DNA of 64,000 bases, from NCBI GenBank assembly GCA_016934265.1, contig JAFGTF010000041.1, positions 1 through 64,000 on the forward strand, in the 5' to 3' direction. Under the pieces are notes generated by a model. It was not told the origin of the DNA, made no database searches, and was given only the letters and a program-made list of their open reading frames with translations. This DNA is from Spirochaetota bacterium. GTDB taxonomy: Bacteria; Spirochaetota; B62-G9; DRHN01. Below are positions 9,223-18,536 of the stretch, one piece after another (position 1 is the stretch's first letter; each line of letters opens with the position of its first letter). Made by a program: the position numbers and the translations under genes.

Positions 9223-10281
9223 ATGAACGAAAAAAGTTACCTCGGGAGATTCTTTGAGGGTCTTTTTCTCATTCTCATCATACTCGTGATACTGCAGACG
9301 TTCTCAGAGGAGGTCGCCGCCTTCCTGGGCTTCGGCGTGCTCTGGCGAAAACGGCTTCTGTTTGCGGGCTTCGGTTTCGATCTCATATTCACCGTGGAGT
9401 TCATCACAAGACTCGGAAGGTCGCGCGCAAGACGGGGGGCGGGAACCTACCTCGTACGGGAGTTCGGGTTCGTCGACCTCTTGAGCTCCGTTCCCCTCCT
9501 TCTTCTTCACTCGGGGCCGCTTCTTTTCTCCTATTTTTCCGGCTCTTTCGGGCTATTCGCATCGCTCGGCGTGCTCAACCTTCTCAAGGCGGTGAAAATA
9601 ATCAGGGTGACTCGTATCCTGCGGTTCCTTCGTACCCTCAAGCTCTTCGGCAAGACGAGACCGAGGTATATTATGACATCGCGGTATGTGGCACGGGCGC
9701 TCGTAATCGTCACATCCGTCATGATCCTCTCGTTGATCGGATTTACCTATGTGGACAACGGTAACGTCATGGGCTCGAAATCGGAGGAAACGGCCCGCAT
9801 CCTGCAAAATTACGTCTCGAACGAGAAAGAACCCCGCTTCGACCGCCTTCTTACAGGCGGCGACTCAATACTGTTCATCGAGCATGAAGGGGGACTCGTA
9901 TATCAGGGTGTCTCAAAAGGAGAATTCGAGGATTACTTCTTCGACGACGACTACTTCAAACGCTCTATAGACGGGTACGAGGTCACCTTCAGCCTGCGTG
10001 ACCGTACCAGGCTGCACTCTTTCGTCAATCTCCTTGTCTATACGATGATCATTGGGGCGATTCTTCTTTTGACGACCCTCTATCGGGGTCACTTCAATAG
10101 ACACATCTCAAACAACGTCGGGGTGATGCTTAAGGGATTTAAAACCGAAGCCTACTCAACACCCGTTCGGATAGCGAAACGGTCGTCCGACCTCGAGATA
10201 TACGACCTCGCGGACCAGTACAACAGAAAATGGCTGCAGGTCAAACGCAGGATAGTGGAGATCAGGCAAAACAGGACGTAA
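9223..10281 (+). CDS. Voltage-sensor-like (S1-S4) membrane protein with extracytoplasmic insert and second TM region
   Basis: S4-like KAVKIIRVTRILRFLRTLKLF; S1-S3-like hydrophobic helices; no TVGYG selectivity filter; later TM helix LVYTMIIGAILLLTTLY. Confidence 0.65.
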   Translation: MNEKSYLGRFFEGLFLILIILVILQTFSEEVAAFLGFGVLWRKRLLFAGFGFDLIFTVEFITRLGRSRARRGAGTYLVREFGFVDLLSSVPLLLLHSGPLLFSYFSGSFGLFASLGVLNLLKAVKIIRVTRILRFLRTLKLFGKTRPRYIMTSRYVARALVIVTSVMILSLIGFTYVDNGNVMGSKSEETARILQNYVSNEKEPRFDRLLTGGDSILFIEHEGGLVYQGVSKGEFEDYFFDDDYFKRSIDGYEVTFSLRDRTRLHSFVNLLVYTMIIGAILLLTTLYRGHFNRHISNNVGVMLKGFKTEAYSTPVRIAKRSSDLEIYDLADQYNRKWLQVKRRIVEIRQNRT

Positions 10282-10289
10282 GACGCCCC

Positions 10290-11540
10290 ATGCGCACTCC
10301 ATACGCACCTTTTTTTGCAAAGAACGAAAGTCCGCCGGACGTCGATCGTCCGGACCCGAACGATCTCTATGAGATTCTCTACAGCTCGGCACGTATGGAC
10401 TACAGACGGGTGAAGAGAAGATTCTTTGCAAAAAGAACCCTTCTCCTCGTCGTGACGGCTCTTTCGGTCGTCGGCACCTTCTCGGTGATATTCTACCCGA
10501 CGTTCATGAGGTCCCGCATCAGCAGGATGGAAGAGGAGATATCAAATTACAGAAGCAGCATCCTAAGCCTCAATACCCAAATCGACACGCTCTCCGCACG
10601 CCGCCTCGAGTACGAGGACCGTTTGCAGGCGTATAAGAATATTATAGGAAAGCTTAAGGTCGAGGACGACCGTATCATCGATTTCGACCTCACGGAAGAG
10701 GTGGCGCGAAGCACCGGGGGAATCGACGCGATCGAAGCCGAATATAGGAATATAACGAGGGGTAGCAGGGGGGTCCGTGCCTCGGCACTCACATTCGACC
10801 TCGGCACCGGAGACGACCTCCCTGTCGTGTACTCGATACTGAAGCGGTTTGATACGAGGGCGACGGTGTTTCTATCGAACGAGATGTCCTCCGAGAGTTA
10901 CGGCTCCCTCTTCAATGGGAGAAACCTCGCGTATCTCGTCAAGCTGAATGATCTCGGCTGCGAGTTCGGTAATCATACGTGGTCGCACTACAACCTGAAA
11001 CGCTCCCTGTACGAGACCTCGAAGAAGAACAGGGTGAGCTTCTCCTTCCTCTCGAACGATGTGCTCGACGAGCTGAACATCACGCGCGAGCTTAAGATGG
11101 TCGAAAAACAGGTGTTCGAAAAGACCGGCATCGTGCTCTCGCCTCTTTGGAGGGCTCCGTACGGAGCGATCGACGACCGCATCCTCAAAACGGCGGCCGC
11201 CGCCGGTTACCCCAACCACATATTCTGGTCCGCGAACGGCATAGGGCCGCTTGATTTCTACGATTACGTCACCAGGCGGTTCGTATGGAGAAAAGAGACC
11301 GAAACCGGCAGACCGGAACGGGTACAGAACCCGTACTATTTCAGCTCGCAGGAGATGCTTCACCGTCTGAAGCAGTGGGAGGAGGCGGATCCCTCGGGGC
11401 TCAACGGCGCTATTTCCATCGCCCATCTCGGCACATCCAGAAAGAACGACCGCATGGTCCTCATTCTTCCGGAGTACATCTCGCACTTCACTAACAGGGG
11501 CTACCGTTTCGTCACCGTGACGGAGCTGCTCGCAGAATAG
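10290..11540 (+). CDS. Membrane-anchored polysaccharide deacetylase (NodB homology) family protein
   Basis: TM helix then coiled coil; NodB motifs ALTFDLG, GNHTWSHYNL, LWRAPYGAID; ATG at 10290 preferred over 10230. Confidence 0.82.
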   Translation: MRTPYAPFFAKNESPPDVDRPDPNDLYEILYSSARMDYRRVKRRFFAKRTLLLVVTALSVVGTFSVIFYPTFMRSRISRMEEEISNYRSSILSLNTQIDTLSARRLEYEDRLQAYKNIIGKLKVEDDRIIDFDLTEEVARSTGGIDAIEAEYRNITRGSRGVRASALTFDLGTGDDLPVVYSILKRFDTRATVFLSNEMSSESYGSLFNGRNLAYLVKLNDLGCEFGNHTWSHYNLKRSLYETSKKNRVSFSFLSNDVLDELNITRELKMVEKQVFEKTGIVLSPLWRAPYGAIDDRILKTAAAAGYPNHIFWSANGIGPLDFYDYVTRRFVWRKETETGRPERVQNPYYFSSQEMLHRLKQWEEADPSGLNGAISIAHLGTSRKNDRMVLILPEYISHFTNRGYRFVTVTELLAE

Positions 11541-11903
11541 AGTGGTCCGTGACCCCGCGCCAGCCGGCCGACGCTTACCTTCGGGACTCACCGTATTTTT
11601 TTTCTCCTCTGCGCACAGTGCCCCGGCTTTCAACCTCCAAAGGCTCGTAATTACGAGGAGGCGGGGGAGTTGACGGACGCAACCATTTGTCGTTCAGGCC
11701 GGCGTTTTCATCAATTGCGGCCTCGCAGCGATTGCTTCGTCTTCAGCCGTCCCCACGCACAATGTCCGCACTCGCGTTTCACCGATGCCGTACGAGACAG
11801 CATGAAATATGCGGCCATGAGTATTTTTTATTCTCCAGATTAGCTGATAAAAATAGACACATATACGAAAAAGGTTCTTTTGCATATTGCATAATGTTTT
11901 TAA

Positions 11904-12068
11904 GGCAATAGAGCCTGAAAATCGTGATAATAAACTGAGTGAGGGTTTTAGTATAAATACAGAAATGCAACAAATAGAAAACAAAACTAAAGAGCTTTTA
12001 CCCCTTGTCCTATTTATAATTCGTGTGATTGATAATCAAATATCAGCAACGAAATTGGAGAAGATCCT
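11904..12068 (+). repeat. Dispersed intergenic repeat, family 1 copy 1
   Basis: Near-identical to 45963..46128: ...TAGTATAAATACAGAAATG..ACAAA.AGAAA.CAAA.CTAAAGAGCTTTTACC.TTTGTCCTATT...TATCAGCAACGAAATTGGAGAAGATCCT. Confidence 0.88.
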
Positions 12069-12144
12069 TATATTATTTCGTCCGTATAGGAGGAGAACCA
12101 GAATCGGCACCTCTTTTTATTTCCTGCAGTAAGACTGCTCCATT

Positions 12145-12990
12145 CTATTCTTCATAAACGGGGTTCACCGTGGCGCAAGGCACCTTTACCGAACACTTCC
12201 CGCAGATATCTGCGATCCCCATGTCACGGTAGGCAGCGGCGTTTTCCAGGCAGACCTCGTAGCATCGGTGGCGGTCGAAAAAAAATCGTTTTTCTCCGGA
12301 AACTGCGCCATCTTGCAAACCGAGCGCCTCGAAGCCGCAGCGTTCGACGCACCGAAGACAGCTTTCGTTTCGGTAAAATAAACAGTACTCGAATGAAGGC
12401 CTCTTCGTGGGAGCAAGCTGCCGGTCGACTATCATGCTCCCCAGCCTCCCGCAGCACCCCAGCTCGGTTATAAGCAGATTGTGAACGCCGAACGTCCCGA
12501 GCCCCGCGACGTACGCTGCGTGCCTGTGGGACCACCGGCTCGTGAGCGCGGCTCGATCGAAATCGTGCGTCGGCGCGATACCCCTGCACCGGACGCCGAA
12601 GGCAGAAAGCTCCGTCTCGAGAGCGCGGTTCAGCTCCTCTATGAGCGCGTTTGTCTCCGTGTAGGCGTACACCCACTCTATCGAGCACCTGTCACCATCA
12701 TAGTTGCTCTTCACCACCTCGGGAGCGAAGGGGATGAAGTAGCATACGACACTCACCGCCCCGTCGAGCAGATCCTGCGGCCGCAGGTGACCCGGCTGCC
12801 TCTTAATAATCTTGTCAAAAAGGGGATCCCGGGCGCTCGCAAACCCGACACGCGGCGCCCTGTAGCCCGTCCGGGCACCGATACGGGCCGCATATGCGGG
12901 GACGAACGACCGGACGAACCGTGCGATTCTTCGTTCCACCCTATTTTCCAACGCTGAAGTGGAAGAGAATCGACGCAATGGTCTTCGCAT
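12145..12990 (-). CDS. Epoxyqueuosine reductase-like 4Fe-4S protein
   Basis: RWSHRHAAYVAGLGTFGVHNLLITELGCCGRLGSMI plus C-terminal Cys clusters (CLRCVERC, CYEVC, CGKCSVKVPC). Start codon uncertain. Confidence 0.75.
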   Translation of the reverse strand: MRRPLRRFSSTSALENRVERRIARFVRSFVPAYAARIGARTGYRAPRVGFASARDPLFDKIIKRQPGHLRPQDLLDGAVSVVCYFIPFAPEVVKSNYDGDRCSIEWVYAYTETNALIEELNRALETELSAFGVRCRGIAPTHDFDRAALTSRWSHRHAAYVAGLGTFGVHNLLITELGCCGRLGSMIVDRQLAPTKRPSFEYCLFYRNESCLRCVERCGFEALGLQDGAVSGEKRFFFDRHRCYEVCLENAAAYRDMGIADICGKCSVKVPCATVNPVYEE

Positions 12991-13552
12991 CGACGATCTC
13001 CCCGTTTGCTATCATGGATAGAACGCGTTTCTTACCGAATTTCCCGATTAAAAGGTCCTCCTCCTCATGCGGGTTGCCGCCCGTTCTTTCAAGCTCGGCG
13101 TTTTTCGGAACCGGCGCATAAAAGAGGTGGATCATCTCGTCGATCGCGCCCGGAGAGAGGAAAAACGATATCAAAGGATCGAGCCTTCTAGGCTCGATAC
13201 CGATCTCCTCTTTCAACTCGCGGCGTGCCGCCTTTTCATGATCCTCCTTCTCGCCAACCATGCCGGCCGGTATCTCCCACAGGAATCCGCCCTGTTCCCC
13301 GCCCGAAACGGGGTATCGGAACTGACGTACCAGCACGACCTCCCCTGATCCTTCCATTACGGGAAGTATGCCGACGGAATCGCCCCGTCTCAGCGCATAC
13401 CTCGTCGCCGTCTTCCCCATCGTACCGTTCCACCGCTCCCAAGCCACCCGTGCCCGCTCCACGCGGAAGAACTCGCTTGAGACGATCTTTTTCTCCTCAA
13501 CCCGGAATTCCAATTCATACACCCCTTTCTTTCCGTCTTTCACACTTTCCAA
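12941..13552 (-). CDS. NUDIX hydrolase (ADP-ribose pyrophosphatase-like)
   Basis: Nudix box GMVGEKEDHEKAARRELKEEIGIE. Confidence 0.9.
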   Translation of the reverse strand: MESVKDGKKGVYELEFRVEEKKIVSSEFFRVERARVAWERWNGTMGKTATRYALRRGDSVGILPVMEGSGEVVLVRQFRYPVSGGEQGGFLWEIPAGMVGEKEDHEKAARRELKEEIGIEPRRLDPLISFFLSPGAIDEMIHLFYAPVPKNAELERTGGNPHEEEDLLIGKFGKKRVLSMIANGEIVDAKTIASILFHFSVGK

Positions 13553-14792
13553 GAAGCCGCGTTATACGCCGTTCCACTTCATGCATCGTTTCAACGCCCG
13601 CCCCCTGCCGCCCGTTCTCCGGGTACAGCACTCCTCTTCTTCTGAGGCGGTCTCTCGCCCTTTCTGCGTACGAGAGCGCGGTCTCGAAGTCTCCGACGGC
13701 GTGCTCGTATATCTTGGCCATCTCCGTACACGCGAACACGTACCTCGAGACCGGCCCGGCCCCGCGCAGGAGCGTTCCGAAATGCTGCAGCGCCTCTTCG
13801 AACGACCTCTCCCGTTTGCAGAGGAGCCCGAGCCGAACCGCCGCCTCCGCTTCCTCCGCACGCACGAGGAGGACCCGCTTGGCTTCCGTCGTCCGCCCGA
13901 TGCGGAAGAGCATATCGGCCAAGGACACGGCATTGACCCCCCGTATCCTTTCTTTTTCACCCTCACACCCGTCACCGACCGCACGGACCCCGCGGATCAA
14001 GAGCGCGAAAAGAGAAAAAACGTCGTCTCTGTTGTGTTCCAGCACCGACTCCAGCTCCCCGCTCTCGTCACTCCCCCCAAGGTACCGGAAATACACGTCC
14101 GGTATCAGCTCTCCGGGGATGTCGCGACGCCTGCGGTATTCCAGCACGAGCCGTTCGACGGTCGACAGGGTAAAATCGGGACAGAATCCCTTCCACAGCC
14201 GTCTCGAGGAGTAGAGAAGGTCGAGATGCAGAGGCGCGGCGTTTTCCGCTTCCATTTCGAGACCGTTCATGACGAAACGGTTTCGCATCACGTTGTAGTC
14301 GAAGCATTTACCGTTGTACGAGACCAGAATCCTCCGCCGCCCGAACCGTTGTGCTATTATTCGTAAAAACAGCGGCTCGGAGCCCAGATTCGGGAGAAAA
14401 TACTGCACGAATCTCATCTCACCTTCCATCGATTCGAGCAAACCGATGAGGAAGAACCTGGTTCCCGCACCTTGCGACAGCCCGGTGGTCTCGACGTCGA
14501 AAAAAAGAAACCGTCCGGGCTCTATGTCCTCCAACCTTTCGACATCCGGGAAGAGCACTTCGAGATGCCTCTTTTCGAGAACGTCGAGGCCGCATAGATC
14601 GACCGTACCGTGGGTCGTGTTTTCTGAGACCGGCATGACTATCTCCATGACGGCCTCCTCCCCGTCGCGCAGCACCCTGCCGCCCATCCGGTCGGCGATC
14701 CGTTCGATCGGCTCACGGCGGCGCCCGACGCCGCGCGACGGGGAGGAGGCCGGGGATCTTCTCGTCTTGTCGTATATCTCGATCCTTCTCAT
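13515..14792 (-). CDS. mrfB: Ribonuclease H-like DEDD exonuclease with TPR (YprB/MrfB-like)
   Basis: FFDVETTGLSQGAG...LVSYNGKCFDYNVMRNRF...HNRDDVFSLFALL; adjacent to YprA/MrfA-like helicase. Start set at MRRIEIYDK. Confidence 0.8.
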   Translation of the reverse strand: MRRIEIYDKTRRSPASSPSRGVGRRREPIERIADRMGGRVLRDGEEAVMEIVMPVSENTTHGTVDLCGLDVLEKRHLEVLFPDVERLEDIEPGRFLFFDVETTGLSQGAGTRFFLIGLLESMEGEMRFVQYFLPNLGSEPLFLRIIAQRFGRRRILVSYNGKCFDYNVMRNRFVMNGLEMEAENAAPLHLDLLYSSRRLWKGFCPDFTLSTVERLVLEYRRRRDIPGELIPDVYFRYLGGSDESGELESVLEHNRDDVFSLFALLIRGVRAVGDGCEGEKERIRGVNAVSLADMLFRIGRTTEAKRVLLVRAEEAEAAVRLGLLCKRERSFEEALQHFGTLLRGAGPVSRYVFACTEMAKIYEHAVGDFETALSYAERARDRLRRRGVLYPENGRQGAGVETMHEVERRITRLLGKCERRKERGV

Positions 14793-14805
14793 AGACGGTC
14801 TCCGG

Positions 14806-17067
14806 CTATGTTTTTTCCCCGACGAGCGAGATGCCGCCCGAGAGCACGTCTTTAAGAAACCGCGCCGTGGTCTTCTTATTATGCCGCTCGGGCCCCACGC
14901 AGGAGGGACAGCCGTTCTCGCAGCCGCACTCCTGTACACGCTGGAGCGAGGCCTGCAGCAGACGCTGTTTTATCTCGTAGAGGCGGTCGGAGAGGCCGAC
15001 GCCGCCCGGATACCGGTCGTAGAGAAACAGCGTGGGGAGCCCGGTATGCGGCTCCTTCAGGTTCTCCGCTACGCCGATATCCCTCGGATCCGTCATGACG
15101 AAGAGCGACGAGATGTTCTTGAGGATAGGTGATAAAGAGAGAAGAAGCTCTTCGCACTCGTCGCGCGTAAGCCCCTGCAAGAGCGCGGGCTTGAAAGAGA
15201 GGACGAGGCTTTTCGTATGGATCTCGGTCGGCGGGAGATTGATATCGCCGAACCCGACGTTCTCGTGCGTGCCGAATTTAATCTTCTTGTACTTCACCGC
15301 GACCGTCCGAACCAGCACGTCGCAGAGCATAAAGCGGGCCGAGGGAGTGTCCTCCTCGCTGTTTTTCTCGAGTATCTTTATGTCCGTCTTGGACTCGGCA
15401 TCCGTGTAGTAGTTTACATTCGACCGCTCCGTCGTGACGGTCAGCTTGTCCCAGTCGACTTCGAGTACCGTATACTGGGCGCTCCCGTGGATGTAGATCG
15501 CGTTCTCGTGCAGCAGGATGGGAACGCTCGAACGGTCCATCTCGCCTATCACCCTCCGAACGCCGCCCGTCCGGTCGATTATCACGAAGTTACCCGCGTC
15601 CGCGCTCCGTAACGAAACGTTCTCCGCCGGATAACTCCGGTCCTGCCAGTGATAGACTTCCTCCTCCTCGTGCAGCACGGATTTGTCGTCGAGATACTCG
15701 AGCACGTCCCCAATATCCTCCCCCCCGTACGTCTCTGAACGTTTGAACGGGAGCTCGAAGGCCGCACACTTGACCTGGTCTATGAGGATATACACGTTCT
15801 GCGGGTTTACGAGCGCCGACTCGACCGCATGCCCCATGAGATACTCCGCGTGCTGGGCGATATACTGGTCCAGGGGCGCGTTCGATGCGACGAGTATCGA
15901 TACGCTCGTCCGGTCCGTCCTGCCGGCCCTTCCCGCCTGCTGGAAAAATGAGGAGACCGTGCCCGGGTATCCGGCCATGATGCTCACATCGAGCGATCCT
16001 ATGTCGATTCCGAGCTCCAAGGCGTTCGTCGACACCACGCCGAGCAGGTCGCCGTCGCGCAAGCCCCGCTCTATGTCCCTCCGTTCGTTCGGCAGGTATC
16101 CCCCCCTGTAGCCTGAGATCCTGTTTTTCTTCTTCGGTATCCGCTGTTTTAAATAGGAGAGGATCACCTCGGTATTGAGACGGCTCCTCGCGAAGACGAT
16201 CGTCGTGAGGTCGTTCTCGATAAACCGCCTCGCCACGTGTACCGATTCCAGAACGACTCCCCGGCGGATACCCTGCTCTCTGTTTACGAGCGGGGGGTTG
16301 TAGATGATGTAGTGCTTCTCCCCCGCCGGCGCACCGGACTGTTCGATGACAAGAGGTTTTTTTCCCGTTATCCTGTAAAAGAGATCGTCCGGGTTTGCGA
16401 TGGTCGCGGACGACGCGATGAAGGTCGGGTTGGAATCGTAGAAACCGGCGATCCTTTTAAGCCTCGTAATGACGTGCGCGAGGTGCGAGCCGAAAACGCC
16501 CCGGTAGGTATGCAGCTCGTCGATGACGATGTACTTCAACCCGTCGAAGATCTTCACCCATTTCGGATGGTTCGGGAGGATCCCCGTATGCAGCATATCG
16601 GGATTCGTGACGATGAGCCTTCCGCTCTTTCTCGCCGCCTGCCGGATGGAGGAGGGGGTGTCGCCGTCGTATATGTACAGCCTTAGATCCGGGAGTGAAA
16701 AATCCTCGAGGGATTTCACCTGATCCTGGCTCAGCGCTTTGGTCGGAAATAGGTAGACCGCCTTCGCGTCCGGATCTTTCAGCAGGCAGTCGAGCACCGG
16801 GAGGTTGTAGGCCAGGCTCTTTCCCGAGGCAGTGGGCGTCGTGAGCACGACGTCTCTGCCCGCGTTTACGTGCCCGTAGGCTTCCGCCTGGTGGGCGTAG
16901 AGTTTCGTGATACCCGTTTTCTCGAGATATGCGCGAAGCTCGGGATGAATGCCCGCGGGTACCGGCCTGAACGCCGCGCCTTTCTTTTTCTGTACGCCCC
17001 AGTAGGTGACGTTTCCGCTGAAACTCCCGTCACTACGAAGCGTGTCGAGAAACGAGCCAAGCTCCAA
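14806..17067 (-). CDS. mrfA: DEAD/DEAH-box helicase with C-terminal four-Cys domain (YprA/MrfA-like)
   Basis: TTPTASGKSLAYNLPVL, IVIDELHTYRG, SSATIANP, QAGRAGRTDR; C-terminal CGCENGCPSCVGPERHNKK. Confidence 0.9.
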   Translation of the reverse strand: MELGSFLDTLRSDGSFSGNVTYWGVQKKKGAAFRPVPAGIHPELRAYLEKTGITKLYAHQAEAYGHVNAGRDVVLTTPTASGKSLAYNLPVLDCLLKDPDAKAVYLFPTKALSQDQVKSLEDFSLPDLRLYIYDGDTPSSIRQAARKSGRLIVTNPDMLHTGILPNHPKWVKIFDGLKYIVIDELHTYRGVFGSHLAHVITRLKRIAGFYDSNPTFIASSATIANPDDLFYRITGKKPLVIEQSGAPAGEKHYIIYNPPLVNREQGIRRGVVLESVHVARRFIENDLTTIVFARSRLNTEVILSYLKQRIPKKKNRISGYRGGYLPNERRDIERGLRDGDLLGVVSTNALELGIDIGSLDVSIMAGYPGTVSSFFQQAGRAGRTDRTSVSILVASNAPLDQYIAQHAEYLMGHAVESALVNPQNVYILIDQVKCAAFELPFKRSETYGGEDIGDVLEYLDDKSVLHEEEEVYHWQDRSYPAENVSLRSADAGNFVIIDRTGGVRRVIGEMDRSSVPILLHENAIYIHGSAQYTVLEVDWDKLTVTTERSNVNYYTDAESKTDIKILEKNSEEDTPSARFMLCDVLVRTVAVKYKKIKFGTHENVGFGDINLPPTEIHTKSLVLSFKPALLQGLTRDECEELLLSLSPILKNISSLFVMTDPRDIGVAENLKEPHTGLPTLFLYDRYPGGVGLSDRLYEIKQRLLQASLQRVQECGCENGCPSCVGPERHNKKTTARFLKDVLSGGISLVGEKT

Positions 17068-17819
17068 AAAGCGCCCCTCCCCCTCACTCTCTGCTTGAGC
17101 TATGGCAAAATGTAAACCGTTCGGTCTTTAAAGACAACGGTTTTTAGACGACATGGTCCCAGCTTATCAGAGAAGAGAGCATATTACCGGATTAACAAGG
17201 TCCCACTTTCTTGCTCAAATTATTTAATCTTATATTTGGTTATAACAAACAGTGTTTTAAATACATAAAGAAGCAGATTATCCTACCGATGAAACTCCAA
17301 GATATAAGCCATTCGAGCACCAAAGCTTTTAAATCAGCACAAAGAATACTTAAACAAGATTGCTTCTCCCTGCTTATTTTTCTATAGAAAAAAACAACTT
17401 CCAAACCATATGATAGACGATTAATCCAAGATTTTAAAATCCAAGTATATGGAAGATTGAAAACCATTGCTTTTTTATATCATTTTTACAATCCGGGTAT
17501 AATGAAAAAGTGGCGGTTAACAATGCTAAAGTGATTAACGCAAAAAATCTCCAAAAAGCATAAAGCTGGTCTCGTTCGAAATTAAGAAACGTTTTCTTCT
17601 CTTTATCATCAACTATAAAACCCTCCTTTTCTCTTCACTTTATGGTAAAAAAAGTTGGCACCTATTTGATTATTTACAAACGAATTTAAAAAAAATCTCA
17701 TGATGTGCTGTATCAACTACTAGAAATTAGGTCAGGTTCGTCGAGAAGCGGAAAAAAAGACATCATATTTATATGTATTAAATTTCTCTGAAATAGGGAA
17801 GGGATCCCGTTAAATAAAC

Positions 17820-18536
17820 TTACTGATACGTCACGATCTCGACGAAATTGACGTATCCCTGCAGCGCGCAGTAGTGCCGTCCGGCACCGACCGAGAATTC
17901 CGGATTTCCGGTCACGAGTATATCGCCCCGAAGCAGAAGCGGCTTCGACGAGAGCTTCGTCTTCGCCGCGACGAGAACAAGGTTCTTCAATGCCTCGAGA
18001 TATGCCGTATCCATACCGGAGTAGCCTGCATAGAAATCCGAGGTCCCGTCCGCATCGGTGAGTCTGAGGTTGTTCGAGCGGAATGCGGCGAGCCATTTCT
18101 CGATCGACGGCGTCACCCGCAGGCCGAGCTTTGTACGGTACATACCGCCGTACACGCCGTCACCAAGCGGGAGCACGAGACTCTCGTCTACACTTCCGCG
18201 CAGCGCTATATCGAAGACCTCCTCCCTCTTCATGAGCGCGCTCGCCGGCCTGTAGATGAATTTGTACCCGTAGACGTTCGCGGAGAGAAACTGAAGTGCA
18301 AGAAGGCGCGCGTTCTCCGTATAGTCCTCCTCGTCGTCGAAAGAGAGGAGCACCGCCGGGGGAGGCTGGTCTTTGGAGGCGAACCGCCCCTTTTTAATCT
18401 CGCTTGCCGCGGGATACTCGCCGTACACCACGATCATCTCTTCTCCCGCCGCGGTTAGAGAGACGAAGAGCAAAAGAAAGACCGCCGCGAAGATCGCGTA
18501 ACGGCGAATCGGGATCGTACCGGAACCGGGTTTCAC
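17820..18536 (-). CDS. Hypothetical secreted/anchored protein
   Basis: 238 aa with N-terminal signal-like helix (YAIFAAVFLLLFVSLTAAGEE); overlaps uvrB stop by 4 nt, consistent with translational coupling. Confidence 0.6.
   Translation of the reverse strand: MKPGSGTIPIRRYAIFAAVFLLLFVSLTAAGEEMIVVYGEYPAASEIKKGRFASKDQPPPAVLLSFDDEEDYTENARLLALQFLSANVYGYKFIYRPASALMKREEVFDIALRGSVDESLVLPLGDGVYGGMYRTKLGLRVTPSIEKWLAAFRSNNLRLTDADGTSDFYAGYSGMDTAYLEALKNLVLVAAKTKLSSKPLLLRGDILVTGNPEFSVGAGRHYCALQGYVNFVEIVTYQ

Noticed and set aside
13178-13198. Perfect hairpin ATCGAGCCT-TCT-AGGCTCGAT
   Set aside because: Lies inside the NUDIX coding region and follows its reading frame (LDPLI/RRLD); no U-tract, probably incidental.
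13225-14366. Two long overlapping plus-strand ORFs (329 and 332 aa)
   Set aside because: Antisense to the NUDIX and MrfB-like genes; low-complexity P/R/S composition.
17100-17819. Hidden gene in the AT-rich 700-bp gap
   Set aside because: Only a 75-aa ORF without coding character; no clear tRNA, terminator series or repeat recognised by eye. Might merit an RNA search, but nothing supports a call.
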